Below are positions 7,838 to 14,725 of a stretch of 24,309 nt of DNA, piece after piece. Numbering within the stretch: position 1 is the stretch's first letter; every line of letters begins with the position of its first letter. The translations under genes and the position numbers were made by a program. Origin of the DNA: SKVL01 sp051747785. Its GTDB lineage: Bacteria > Patescibacteriota > Minisyncoccia > Phycocordibacterales > CSBR16-193. The notes under the pieces are model-generated. The model was not told the origin of the DNA, did not search any database, and worked only from the letters and a program-made list of their open reading frames with translations. The stretch spans positions 1 to 24,309 of the forward strand of contig JBNJGN010000009.1 in the NCBI GenBank assembly GCA_051747785.1, given 5' to 3'.

Positions 7838-8737
7838 ATGTATGATCTGGTTATAATTGGAGGAGGCCCGGCCGGTATCACTGCCGGTATATATGCCGCT
7901 CGCAAAAAACTAAAGACATTGATGGTGGCAAAGGACCTTTTAGGGCAGACCGGCGAGGCGGCATTCATAGAAAATTGGCCCGGAGAAAGTCGGATAACCG
8001 GGACAGTCTTGATGAATAAATTTGAAGAGCATCTTAAAAATTATGATATTAATATAGAAAAAGAAGCCGTTGTCAATCTGGCTAAAAATGACCAAGAGTT
8101 TATTCTTAAAACAGAAGATAAAGAATTTAAATCTAAAGCGGTGATAGTGTCTTCCGGAAGGAAGCCAAAGAGATTAGGGGTACCGGGTGAGAATGAGTTT
8201 GTTGGTAAGGGCGTAGTATACTGTACCACTTGCGATGCTCCTTTCTTTGAAGGTAAGAAGGTTATAGTGGCTGGGGGAGGAGATGCCGGAGTGAAATCCG
8301 CTATTGAGCTTACCGGTTATGCTAAAGAGGTTTTTGTTTTTGAGGCAACTCCCAAAATCAATGCCGAGGGATTGCTTGTAGATAAAGCTAAGGATAAAGG
8401 CGTAGAGATATTCCTTAACAGGGAGATAGAAGAGATAAGAGGAGGTGATTTTGTTGAGGAGGTGATATTTAGAGAAAACAAAGAAAAGGGATCAATTAAA
8501 GTTGACGGTGTTTTTGTTCAGATAGGTTCCATTCCTATAACTGGTTTTTTGAGTAAAGGGTTGGTAGAGTTTAACGATGGAGGCGAGATAAAAGTAGATT
8601 CAAAGAATCACTGTGTTGGGACTGATGGTCTTTTTGCTGCAGGTGATGTTACCGATGTGCCGGAAAAGCAGATCGTCATTGCTGCGGGAGAAGGAGCAAA
8701 GGCCTCTTTATCTGCTTACAAGTATTTGAAGAGTTGA
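7838..8737 (+). CDS. Thioredoxin-reductase-fold flavoprotein, AhpF/Cp34 (NADH) type
   Basis: A 299-aa protein with the low-molecular-weight thioredoxin reductase plan. It has an N-terminal FAD-binding GGGPAG (8-13), the active-site Cys pair C129-T-T-C132, a pyridine-nucleotide motif GGGDAG (146-151), and a second FAD motif AAGDVTD near 267-273. The NADPH-specific HRRxxxR segment of classical TrxB is missing; E169 (VFVFEATP) is found there instead. The C-terminal part (VDGVFVQIGSIP, KQIVIAAGEGAKASLSAYKYL) reads like the C-terminal part of AhpF, which uses NADH. I therefore infer NADH dependence. AhpF carries its own N-terminal thioredoxin-fold domains; here that job would fall to the separate glutaredoxin 3 nt upstream. 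Annotation as trxB would be reasonable at family level, but the cofactor and partner likely differ. Confidence 0.93.
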   Translation: MYDLVIIGGGPAGITAGIYAARKKLKTLMVAKDLLGQTGEAAFIENWPGESRITGTVLMNKFEEHLKNYDINIEKEAVVNLAKNDQEFILKTEDKEFKSKAVIVSSGRKPKRLGVPGENEFVGKGVVYCTTCDAPFFEGKKVIVAGGGDAGVKSAIELTGYAKEVFVFEATPKINAEGLLVDKAKDKGVEIFLNREIEEIRGGDFVEEVIFRENKEKGSIKVDGVFVQIGSIPITGFLSKGLVEFNDGGEIKVDSKNHCVGTDGLFAAGDVTDVPEKQIVIAAGEGAKASLSAYKYLKS

Positions 8738-8780
8738 TCTTTTACAGAGTTCATTTATTTATAGATAAAACATTTAATAT

Positions 8781-9458
8781 ATGAAAAATACTTATATTAT
8801 TGCAATAGCCATAGTGATCGCCGGAGCCATGATATCTGGCACTTTTATTTACTTGGAAAGAACCGATGAGGGAACTTCCGAACAAGAGGCAAGAGTCGCG
8901 GGTTCTGAGGAAAAAGAGGAGACCGAAATAGATGCCCGGGAGATAAATATAGAGGGTTGGCCCCAAAAAGGAGATCCGGATGCTCCTGTGGTGGTTGTGG
9001 AATACAGTGACTATGTATGTCCTTTTTGTAAGCGTCTTAAGGACAATGCCATTTCAAGTATTGAAGAAGAATATGTAGAGAGTGGGGAAGTACTTTTAGT
9101 ATTTAAAGATCTTCCGGTTGTTGGAGGTGACAGAGCTGCCGAGGCAGCTCACTGTGCGGGAGAGCAAGATGCTTACTGGGATTATCACGATATTCTTTTT
9201 GAAAATCAACAGGCTGATAGAGCTAAATGGGATGATTCAGAAGTGCACAGAGACTATGCCGACGAGATAGGTATTGATGATGATGAATTAGTTGAGTGTT
9301 TTGAAGATAGAAAATACCAGCAGAAGGTCATAGACTCTACCAGAGAAGCTAGATCTTTAGGGGGAGAGGGCACACCTTATATTATTGTTAATGATCAGGT
9401 CGTATCCGGAGCTCAGTCTTACCAAATTTTTGAGCGGATTATTGAGAGTTATCGCTAA
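8781..9458 (+). CDS. Membrane-anchored DsbA-like thiol:disulfide oxidoreductase
   Basis: A 225-aa protein. A signal anchor at about residues 5-24 is followed by an acidic linker (about 28-55), then a Thioredoxin_4/DsbA-like domain. The active site is C80-P-F-C83 in VEYSDYVCPFCKRL. An inserted helical region includes AAEAAHCAGEQDAYWDYHD and a second Cys in LVECFEDRKYQ; this extra pair is common in the family. The cis-Pro loop is GTPYIIVN (P199). It should form or shuffle disulfides in exported proteins on the outer face of the membrane. The gene follows the reductase by 43 nt and may belong to the same unit. Its oxidant is unknown; the CPAC protein at 7171 could be a partner. Confidence 0.93.
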   Translation: MKNTYIIAIAIVIAGAMISGTFIYLERTDEGTSEQEARVAGSEEKEETEIDAREINIEGWPQKGDPDAPVVVVEYSDYVCPFCKRLKDNAISSIEEEYVESGEVLLVFKDLPVVGGDRAAEAAHCAGEQDAYWDYHDILFENQQADRAKWDDSEVHRDYADEIGIDDDELVECFEDRKYQQKVIDSTREARSLGGEGTPYIIVNDQVVSGAQSYQIFERIIESYR

Positions 9459-9471
9459 AATTAATTATACT
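9442..9471 (+). promoter_or_regulatory. Possible promoter for the 9507 gene
   Basis: TTGAGA at 9442-9447 and TATACT at 9466-9471 lie 18 bp apart, overlapping the 3' end of the DsbA-like gene. The predicted start near 9478 would give a leader of about 29 nt. Matches are moderate. Confidence 0.3.
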
Positions 9472-9506
9472 AGAGCCTCATTTTAATTAGTGTTAATATA
9501 AGAAAC

Positions 9507-9791
9507 ATGATCTGGCAGGATATTGTTCTATCAGTGGGTCAGTGGGTCTTTATTTTGGCACTTTTACCTTCTTTGTTGAGTAAAGATAAGCCGGCTTTAA
9601 TGACCAGCGTTATAACCGGTACGGTTCTTGCGGTATTTGCTTTTACTTTCTCCACCCTCGCTCTTTGGGCTTCGGCAGTCTCCACCGGTGCAGTCAGTTT
9701 GGTCTGGTTTATTTTGGCTTTTCAAAAGTATCTTTTAATTCAAAGGGAAAAAAAGAACAGCATAAAAGAGAGAGTACTCAACATAGAGTAA
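9507..9791 (+). CDS. Small three-TM membrane protein, function unknown
   Basis: A 94-aa, strongly hydrophobic protein with three predicted membrane helices (about residues 5-24, 30-52 and 55-74) and a basic C-terminal tail (IQREKKNSIKERVLNIE). It has no cysteines, so it is not itself a thiol carrier despite following the redox genes. Size, helix number and a Pro in the first helix (ALLPSLLSKDKP) recall SemiSWEET/PQ-loop proteins, but I do not see enough to assign it. Translation probably starts at the ATG at 9507; there is no good SD. A strong hairpin terminator follows directly, ending the redox region. Confidence 0.7.
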   Translation: MIWQDIVLSVGQWVFILALLPSLLSKDKPALMTSVITGTVLAVFAFTFSTLALWASAVSTGAVSLVWFILAFQKYLLIQREKKNSIKERVLNIE

Positions 9792-9797
9792 AAGAAA

Positions 9798-9816
9798 AGG
9801 CGGCTGAAAGCCGCCT
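9798..9816. terminator. Bidirectional intrinsic terminator
   Basis: A perfect 8-bp GC-rich stem: AGGCGGCT at 9798-9805, loop GAA, AGCCGCCT at 9809-9816. It lies just after the stop of the 9507 gene and before the end of the convergent gene at 9835. On the minus strand it is followed by a T-rich run (TTTTCTTTT); on the plus strand the tail is weaker (ACTGTTTA). It most likely serves both genes. Confidence 0.85.
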
Positions 9817-9834
9817 ACTGTTTATTGAGGATCA

Positions 9835-10158
9835 TTAAGTTTTTACAACACTGAATCCCGGGGAGTCAGTGTTTTCTTTCATTAGAAATCCTGACTCTCC
9901 TTTTTTTAGTATCTCCTTTATAGCTTCACCCTCTTTCGGGTGAAGTTTATGTTCACACTTCTCCGAATTGGGAATGTTAGGATAAAAGAACTTAATTCGC
10001 CCTCCATCAATTTCTATGTCGCCAACACCCATCACGAGGTGTCTGCGGAAAGAATTACAGAAGGAAGCAGCTCTTTTTTCACCGTTAGCGAAAAGGCTAA
10101 AACCGACAATTTCCCCGTGCTCATCTTTTAATACCTTGAAATTGGCTGCGAGAGACAT
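9835..10158 (-). CDS. Small hypothetical protein (107 aa)
   Basis: Not recognised. It is a soluble, mixed-charge protein starting MSLAANFKVLKDEHGE, with beta-like stretches such as DIEIDGGRIKFFYP and a Lys/Glu-rich segment near KEGEAIKEILKKGE. There is no signal peptide, TM or clear motif, and the two cysteines (SFCNSF, EKCEHK) are far apart. It is well supported as a real gene: on the minus strand it has a sigma70-like promoter (10228-10200), one of the few strong Shine-Dalgarno sites in the window (AAGGAG, 6 nt before the ATG) and a hairpin terminator. Plus-strand frames across this interval lack such signals. It stands alone, convergent with the redox cluster. Confidence 0.75.
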   Translation of the reverse strand: MSLAANFKVLKDEHGEIVGFSLFANGEKRAASFCNSFRRHLVMGVGDIEIDGGRIKFFYPNIPNSEKCEHKLHPKEGEAIKEILKKGESGFLMKENTDSPGFSVVKT

Positions 10159-10164
10159 TTTCTA

Positions 10165-10170
10165 CTCCTT
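10165..10170 (-). promoter_or_regulatory. Strong Shine-Dalgarno site of the 10158 gene
   Basis: On the minus strand this reads AAGGAG, followed by 6 nt and the ATG at 10158-10156. It fixes the start of the small gene and stands out because most genes here lack such a site. Confidence 0.8.
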
Positions 10171-10199
10171 CGGTTTTTTGTTTAAAAGATCGCTGACTT

Positions 10200-10228
10200 T
10201 TTATACAATATTTTCTTTAAAAAAGCAA
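10200..10228 (-). promoter_or_regulatory. Promoter of the 10158 gene
   Basis: On the minus strand, TTGCTT (10228-10223) is followed after 17 bp by TATAAA (10205-10200), with TG directly before the -10. Predicted start near 10193 gives a leader of about 35 nt containing the AAGGAG site. Confidence 0.6.
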
Positions 10229-10323
10229 ATCCTGAATACCGAATTTGTTTTGGAAGTGCGATAGAAAAATTTCAGTGTTCTTAAATTTAAATAAGAAAGT
10301 TATTTATTAGGAGATAAGTATTA

Positions 10324-10362
10324 ATAACAAAAATAATTTTAGGTAAAAAGTATTTTTGTTAT
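10324..10362. repeat. Perfect 12-bp inverted repeat at the L,D-transpeptidase promoter
   Basis: The left arm ATAACAAAAATA (10324-10335) and right arm TATTTTTGTTAT (10351-10362) are exact reverse complements with a 15-nt spacer. The right arm ends two bases before the TATAAT box at 10364-10369. It lies upstream of the likely start site, so it fits a regulator binding site better than an RNA hairpin. No regulator gene is adjacent. Confidence 0.6.
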
Positions 10363-10363
10363 G

Positions 10364-10369
10364 TATAAT
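10364..10369 (+). promoter_or_regulatory. -10 box of the L,D-transpeptidase gene
   Basis: A perfect TATAAT preceded directly by TG. Six bases separate it from the ATG at 10376, so the transcript would start at or next to that ATG (a leaderless mRNA). No -35 is visible at 16-18 bp; the inverted repeat lies there instead, which suggests activation or repression by a bound protein. Confidence 0.55.
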
Positions 10370-10375
10370 GAAAAA

Positions 10376-11356
10376 ATGGACTTTGATGATAAAAAGAAGA
10401 ATTTACTAATGGGAATTTCTGTTTTTTCTGTTGTCTTGTTGATTCTATTATGGCTGTTTTTCTTTTGGACACCTTCTTTTTTTGATAGGTTCTCCGGTGT
10501 AGAGGAGAGTGGAGAAAAGGGGGGAAGTACAGAGCAACAAAAAAAGGTCATTGAATACCAACACACTGAAAATCCGGACGTTATCAAACCGGAAGATGAA
10601 AAAGGAGAAGTGGAAGAATCCGAAATTAAACCGGAATACAAAAAAGAGGAACCGAGATCTTTTTTGGCTGAAAAGAAGTATTCCAATTATATAGAAGTAA
10701 CAGATAGTTGTGGCCCTTATTTTGAAGGCGAGTGTTTGAATGTACGTTCCGGTCCGGGTTTGGAGTTTTCGGTGGTGGGAAGGCTTCGTGAAGGACAGGT
10801 GTTAAAAATTGAAAGTGATTCAGAGAATGAAGAGCAAGATTGGCACAAGGTCGTTTTTGATGAATGGATAAGGTACCCCGAAAGGCTTTCGGATGAGTGG
10901 TATGTAGCTGATGGTTATGTAGATGTTCTGTTTGAGGAAGAGACACATGATCTAAAGAGTGGGTCAGATGTTGATTCGGAAAAACGTATTGTCATTGTTA
11001 GGAGTGAGCAGAAGCTATATGCATACGAAAGAGAAGAGGTTTTTATGAAGCTTGATATTTCTACCGGTATAAGTTTGACCCCTACACCTCGGGGGAATTT
11101 CAGGATATTTAGAAAAACTCCCAGTAGATATATGCAGGGACCTCTTCCCGGTATTAGCTCCAAATACTGGGATCTTCCCGGAGTTCCTTGGAATCTGTAT
11201 TTTACCAAGCAGGGGGCGGTTATTCATGGAGCGTATTGGCATGATAGATTCGGTCATCCTTATTCAAACGGATGTGTGAACGTGAAGCCTAAAGAAGCAA
11301 AAAAGCTCTATGATTGGGCGGATCTGGGTACGGAGGTTATTGTTCAAGACTATTAA
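10376..11356 (+). CDS. SH3b and L,D-transpeptidase (YkuD) domain protein, membrane-anchored
   Basis: A 326-aa protein from the ATG at 10376; an in-frame ATG at 10361 would add five residues but lies upstream of the TATAAT box. An N-terminal anchor (about residues 10-31) is followed by an acidic, Lys/Glu-rich linker to about 100. Next is a bacterial SH3 domain (about 110-180; LNVRSGPGLEFSVVGRLREGQ), which usually binds cell-wall peptides. The C-terminal YkuD domain (about 200-326) has the catalytic H284 in VIHGAYWH and C300 in SNGCVNVKP, the family's HxnSxGC(x)N pattern with Asn instead of the common His before Gly. It should form 3-3 peptide cross-links or attach proteins to peptidoglycan outside the membrane. 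The family is well known; the exact substrate is inferred. Confidence 0.93.
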   Translation: MDFDDKKKNLLMGISVFSVVLLILLWLFFFWTPSFFDRFSGVEESGEKGGSTEQQKKVIEYQHTENPDVIKPEDEKGEVEESEIKPEYKKEEPRSFLAEKKYSNYIEVTDSCGPYFEGECLNVRSGPGLEFSVVGRLREGQVLKIESDSENEEQDWHKVVFDEWIRYPERLSDEWYVADGYVDVLFEEETHDLKSGSDVDSEKRIVIVRSEQKLYAYEREEVFMKLDISTGISLTPTPRGNFRIFRKTPSRYMQGPLPGISSKYWDLPGVPWNLYFTKQGAVIHGAYWHDRFGHPYSNGCVNVKPKEAKKLYDWADLGTEVIVQDY

Positions 11357-11380
11357 TATTTGACATTTATCTTTTAATTA

Positions 11381-11409
11381 TTGCACTGCTGTCTTAAAAG
11401 TGATATAAA
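11381..11409 (+). promoter_or_regulatory. Promoter of the C39-like peptidase gene
   Basis: TTGCAC at 11381-11386 and TATAAA at 11404-11409 have a 17-bp spacer. The predicted start near 11416 gives a leader of about 26 nt to the ATG at 11442, or 8 nt to the alternative TTG at 11424. Confidence 0.55.
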
Positions 11410-11441
11410 TTTGCAATATTCTGTTGAATAGTTCAGTCATT

Positions 11442-12245
11442 ATGAATTACTTGATTGGTTTTATTATAACCGTACCCGGTATCTTCTCAGGATCACTGCC
11501 GACCGTGGATATCTCCACGAACTTTGAAGGCTTTTCGGTTAACAGCCCAAGAGAGAGTTCTGCCGTTGAGCGCAGTATTTTTACAGATCATTTATCGTAT
11601 GATTCGGACGTTTTACTTTCAGGCCTTGCTATGAAAGGATATTCGGCAAGTAATAAAAATCGCTCCGATCATTCCCTTAACAAGGAAGAACCGCCAGTTC
11701 AAAAGGATCCCGTTCAAAAGAATTCCGTTGTTTCCGATGATGTTTCATCAGAGGTTCCGGAAGTTCCCTTTTTTTCTCAATCTGAAGATATTTCCTTATC
11801 TTATTGGAAAAGTCGTGCTTGCGGAGTGGCAAGCTTGGCTATGATAATAGAGTTTCATTCTCCCGGAAGAACATCACCTCAAGAGCTTTTAAGTGAAGGA
11901 CTTGATTCCGGGTATTATTTATCGGGAGCAGGTTGGACCCATCAAGGGTTGGCTTCTTTGGCTCATAAATACGATCTGGAAGGTAGCCCCTATGATCTTT
12001 CTCATATGGATACGGAGACCGCCTATTCTCGGATGCGATCATTACTTGAGAAGGGTCCGATCATTGCGTCTGTGTTTCATGGTTTTGATCCGCAAAGTCC
12101 CATTCCGCATCTGGTGGTAGTAAACGGTGTTAAAGATGGTTTGGTCTATTTCAATGATCCGGACGGGTCTTCCGGTGGAGGAAGTATATCAGTGGACGGT
12201 TTCAAGAGAGGTTGGAAGAAGCGTTTTATAACGGCTCACCCCTAG
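11442..12245 (+). CDS. Exported C39-like cysteine peptidase
   Basis: A 267-aa protein from the ATG at 11442; an upstream in-frame TTG at 11424 is possible. The N-terminus (about residues 3-19) is hydrophobic and looks like a signal peptide or anchor. A low-complexity spacer with PVQKDPVQKNSVV runs to about 103. The catalytic domain (about 107-265) fits Peptidase_C39_2: Q113 in VPFFSQSE as the likely oxyanion-hole residue, nucleophile C127 in SRACGVASLAM, H223 in IPHLVVVNGV, and D239 in YFNDPDG. It should cut peptides or proteins outside the cell. It lacks an ABC transporter, so it is not a bacteriocin-processing exporter. It stands between a cell-wall transpeptidase and the TlyA gene, 20 nt before the latter. 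Substrate unknown. Confidence 0.87.
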   Translation: MNYLIGFIITVPGIFSGSLPTVDISTNFEGFSVNSPRESSAVERSIFTDHLSYDSDVLLSGLAMKGYSASNKNRSDHSLNKEEPPVQKDPVQKNSVVSDDVSSEVPEVPFFSQSEDISLSYWKSRACGVASLAMIIEFHSPGRTSPQELLSEGLDSGYYLSGAGWTHQGLASLAHKYDLEGSPYDLSHMDTETAYSRMRSLLEKGPIIASVFHGFDPQSPIPHLVVVNGVKDGLVYFNDPDGSSGGGSISVDGFKRGWKKRFITAHP

Positions 12246-12265
12246 AATTCTTGCTGTGAAGTTCT

Positions 12266-13027
12266 ATGAGAAAAGGAGGATCAAGGTTGGATCAACTCTT
12301 AGTGGAGAAGGGTTTGGTGAAGTCTCGTGAAAGAGCGAAGCGTTTAATAGAGGGCGGCTCTGTTTTTGTGGAAGATAAGGAAGTACGCAAGGGATCTTTT
12401 TTGTGTTCACCAGAGGCAAAGATAGACTTAACGGGTGAAGATATTCCCTGGGTTTCCCGTGCCGGCCTTAAGCTGGAGAAGGCATTTGATGTATGGTCTA
12501 TTGAGGCAGACGGTTCGGTCTGTTTGGATATAGGGGCATCTACAGGAGGATTTACTGAGGTGCTTTTGCATAGAGGGGCACAGAAAGTTTATGCTTTGGA
12601 TGTAAGTTATGGGCAATTGGCCGAGAAATTGCAAATCCATCCCAGGGTGCATGTTTTGGATGGTAAGAATATAAAGAACGTGGAAAGCTCGTGGTTTACA
12701 GAGGGATTTGATGTTGTAACTGTTGATGTTTCTTTTATTTCTCTTGGATATGTTATTCCTAGGATGTCGGAGTTTTTAAAAAGGGGAGGTTCGGTAATCA
12801 TTTTAATAAAACCGCAGTTTGAGGTGGGGAAGGAGCGTATCGGAAAAGGGGTGGTCAAAGATCCTGAATTACATAGAGAAGTGACGAAAAAGATAAAAAT
12901 AAGAGCCAAGGAAGAAGGACTCAAACCGGTAGGTATTACGGAGTCACCCATAAAAGGATCTAAGGGGAATAAGGAGTTTCTTTTTTATGCCAAAAAGGAA
13001 ATATTTAATAGGTGCTCATACCGGTGA
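12266..13027 (+). CDS. tlyA: TlyA-family 16S/23S rRNA (cytidine-2'-O)-methyltransferase
   Basis: A 253-aa protein of normal family length. The N-terminal S4 RNA-binding domain has RLDQLLVEKGLVKSRERAK (7-25). The FtsJ-like methyltransferase domain has the SAM loop DIGASTGGFT (88-97), VTVDVSFISL (151-160) and ILIKPQFEVGK (179-189). TlyA methylates 16S and 23S rRNA riboses in the ribosome; older 'hemolysin' labels are misleading. The ATG at 12266 keeps the conserved RLD intact. However, AAGGAGG at 12273-12279 sits 7 nt before an in-frame TTG at 12287, an alternative start that would lose RL. The last 23 bp overlap the end of the convergent phospholipase-like gene. It is probably co-transcribed with the C39-like peptidase gene 20 nt upstream. 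Confidence 0.93.
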   Translation: MRKGGSRLDQLLVEKGLVKSRERAKRLIEGGSVFVEDKEVRKGSFLCSPEAKIDLTGEDIPWVSRAGLKLEKAFDVWSIEADGSVCLDIGASTGGFTEVLLHRGAQKVYALDVSYGQLAEKLQIHPRVHVLDGKNIKNVESSWFTEGFDVVTVDVSFISLGYVIPRMSEFLKRGGSVIILIKPQFEVGKERIGKGVVKDPELHREVTKKIKIRAKEEGLKPVGITESPIKGSKGNKEFLFYAKKEIFNRCSYR

Positions 13028-14465
13028 ACTCTCCAATACGATAAAGTATGCGTTTGGTAAGTTCTTTGTTTTCGTATAATTCATACTTACCCGAGTATAG
13101 TCTTCCTTTCGGCTCGTTATTCCAAGTATCCTTGAAGAATTTCTTTGCGTCTTTTATGGCTGGGGTTTCTTTGTGTCCTATTACTAATAGATCGGTTTCA
13201 AGATTTAAATTATTTAAGTTTCTTCGGGTCATATTCGCTGAACCTTGAATTAAGGCAGTTATGTTCTCTTTTTCAAATATCATCATTTTACCGTGACATT
13301 GTTCACCGTGTGTTAGGCACCATCTTATATTAAGGTTACCTTTGGAGTGTTTCATGAGTTCGTACGCTACCTGACGATTTGGTACTCCGTTCTTTTCTCT
13401 CCCGAAGGAGTCTTTGTTCGGGTCCAGGAGAATAGAAACGGATACTCCGCGATCTGCTGCACTCTTTGTTGCTTTTATGATATCCCTATCGGAAAAATAG
13501 AACATAATAATTGAAAGAGAGTCGCCTTTAGAAAGATCATTAATTATTCTTAATATTTTTTCTTTTATCTTTTTTTCGGTAAGTAGTTGAGCAAAAACGG
13601 TGTCTTTATCTTTTTTTGCTGTAAGATCTTTTACTTTAAATTTTGGTTTTTCCAGTTCTTTTTCCGACATTTTTAAAACCGCCTGCTCGCTTTTTAGTGC
13701 ATCTTTCCAGATACTACTGTCAACGCGAATTGCTGTATTACTGTGAGCGCTTGAAGCGTCGTGCGGGTTTGCAGAGGTTACAAGTGTTGACATGCCGATG
13801 CTGTCTTTTCTTTCGAAATCAGTTACCATGATCTTTCTGTGATTGGCCTTGAAATTAAGTAATGAGAGATATGAAGATAAAGTCAGACCTTCCCCGTCTT
13901 TTTCAAAGGGGTTGGGAAGAAAATTTCCTCCTATCGGCGGTATGTAGCGAAGTATGCTTCGCCACCAAGCGCTATAGAGGGGATTACTGTCACGCAAAGA
14001 AGCAAGTTCAGTAAAGGTAACCGAAATATCTGCCTCTTTTAGTTTCTTAAATGAATTATCTTTCAGACTACCGTAGCCTGTGTTTATAGGGTCAGTCGTA
14101 ACGTATATTTTTATTTCAGGGTTTTTTTCTTTTTTGGTTATTAGTGCTTCAGTGAGCTCTTTTGAAATAGGTCGGTACTCATCAGTTACTGTGCCGGATA
14201 GATCATTATAAAGGAACATATCAACGAGGATAAAATGATTTGCTTTCTTTATCATCTTTAGTTGTTCATCAAAGATCTCATGGTCCTTCTTTTGATTCCC
14301 GTTTTTATTTATGTAAGTACGGTCAGCAAAAAAGTGAACTTCACTTTGAGGTAGTTCGTACTTTTTGCCTTCTAGGGAAATATTTTCCGGTAGTGGTTTA
14401 TATATTCCATATAATCCTGCGACTGTTACTATTAAAAGTAAGAGTATTATTATCTTTTTTGTCAT
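13005..14465 (-). CDS. Exported phospholipase D-like (HKD) protein
   Basis: A 486-aa protein. The N-terminal hydrophobic segment (about residues 4-21) is a signal anchor. Two PLD half-domains follow. The first (about 40-255) has FKANHRKIMVTD with H209, K211 and D216, then SANPHD. The second (about 290-480) has QCHGKMMIFEKE with H391 and K393 but E398 where Asp is usual, followed by GSANMTRRN. The family hydrolyses or transfers phosphodiester bonds (phospholipids, cardiolipin synthesis, nucleic acids). The long inter-motif regions and the extracytoplasmic location make a secreted lipase or nuclease as plausible as a cardiolipin synthase. It is transcribed against its neighbours, and its 3' end overlaps tlyA by 23 bp. 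No SD is visible before the ATG. Confidence 0.9.
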   Translation of the reverse strand: MTKKIIILLLLIVTVAGLYGIYKPLPENISLEGKKYELPQSEVHFFADRTYINKNGNQKKDHEIFDEQLKMIKKANHFILVDMFLYNDLSGTVTDEYRPISKELTEALITKKEKNPEIKIYVTTDPINTGYGSLKDNSFKKLKEADISVTFTELASLRDSNPLYSAWWRSILRYIPPIGGNFLPNPFEKDGEGLTLSSYLSLLNFKANHRKIMVTDFERKDSIGMSTLVTSANPHDASSAHSNTAIRVDSSIWKDALKSEQAVLKMSEKELEKPKFKVKDLTAKKDKDTVFAQLLTEKKIKEKILRIINDLSKGDSLSIIMFYFSDRDIIKATKSAADRGVSVSILLDPNKDSFGREKNGVPNRQVAYELMKHSKGNLNIRWCLTHGEQCHGKMMIFEKENITALIQGSANMTRRNLNNLNLETDLLVIGHKETPAIKDAKKFFKDTWNNEPKGRLYSGKYELYENKELTKRILYRIGEFTGMSTY

Positions 14466-14725
14466 ATTTATAGTTTAACGCACAAATCTTTTTAATCGGT
14501 AGGATCTTATTCACATTAGTATCTGTTCTAGCGATACTGTTAATATTTATTAAGTGCTTTTTTTGTGGTACTGTATAATCATATAAAATAAATTCTCTGG
14601 TTTATCCATATAAACAGTTGTATGTTTCTTATTACAGAGTAAGAAAGTGTTTTTTAAAAGTATTATGTTTTGCCAGAGTTCATTCATAGTAAGAGGTATT
14701 ATTCAAAAGATTGACAGGTTTTAGT
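14466..14725. other. Intergenic region between divergent genes, with one -10-like box
   Basis: No gene is seen in these 260 bases. TATAAT at 14574-14579, preceded directly by TG, is a possible plus-strand -10 for the antiporter-family gene, but no -35 matches and the leader would be about 140 nt. The segment is very AT-rich. No RNA gene or riboswitch fold is recognised, though a long leader leaves room for one. Confidence 0.35.

Noticed and set aside
9940..10264. Plus-strand frames opposite the 9835-10158 gene
   Set aside because: The minus-strand gene has a promoter, a strong SD and a terminator; the plus frames have none.
12266..13027. Hemolysin function for the TlyA protein
   Set aside because: The S4 plus FtsJ-like methyltransferase motifs indicate rRNA 2'-O-methylation; the hemolysin name is historical.
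14466..14725. Riboswitch or small RNA in the 260-bp spacer
   Set aside because: The length would allow one, but I see no conserved fold, strong hairpins or terminator.
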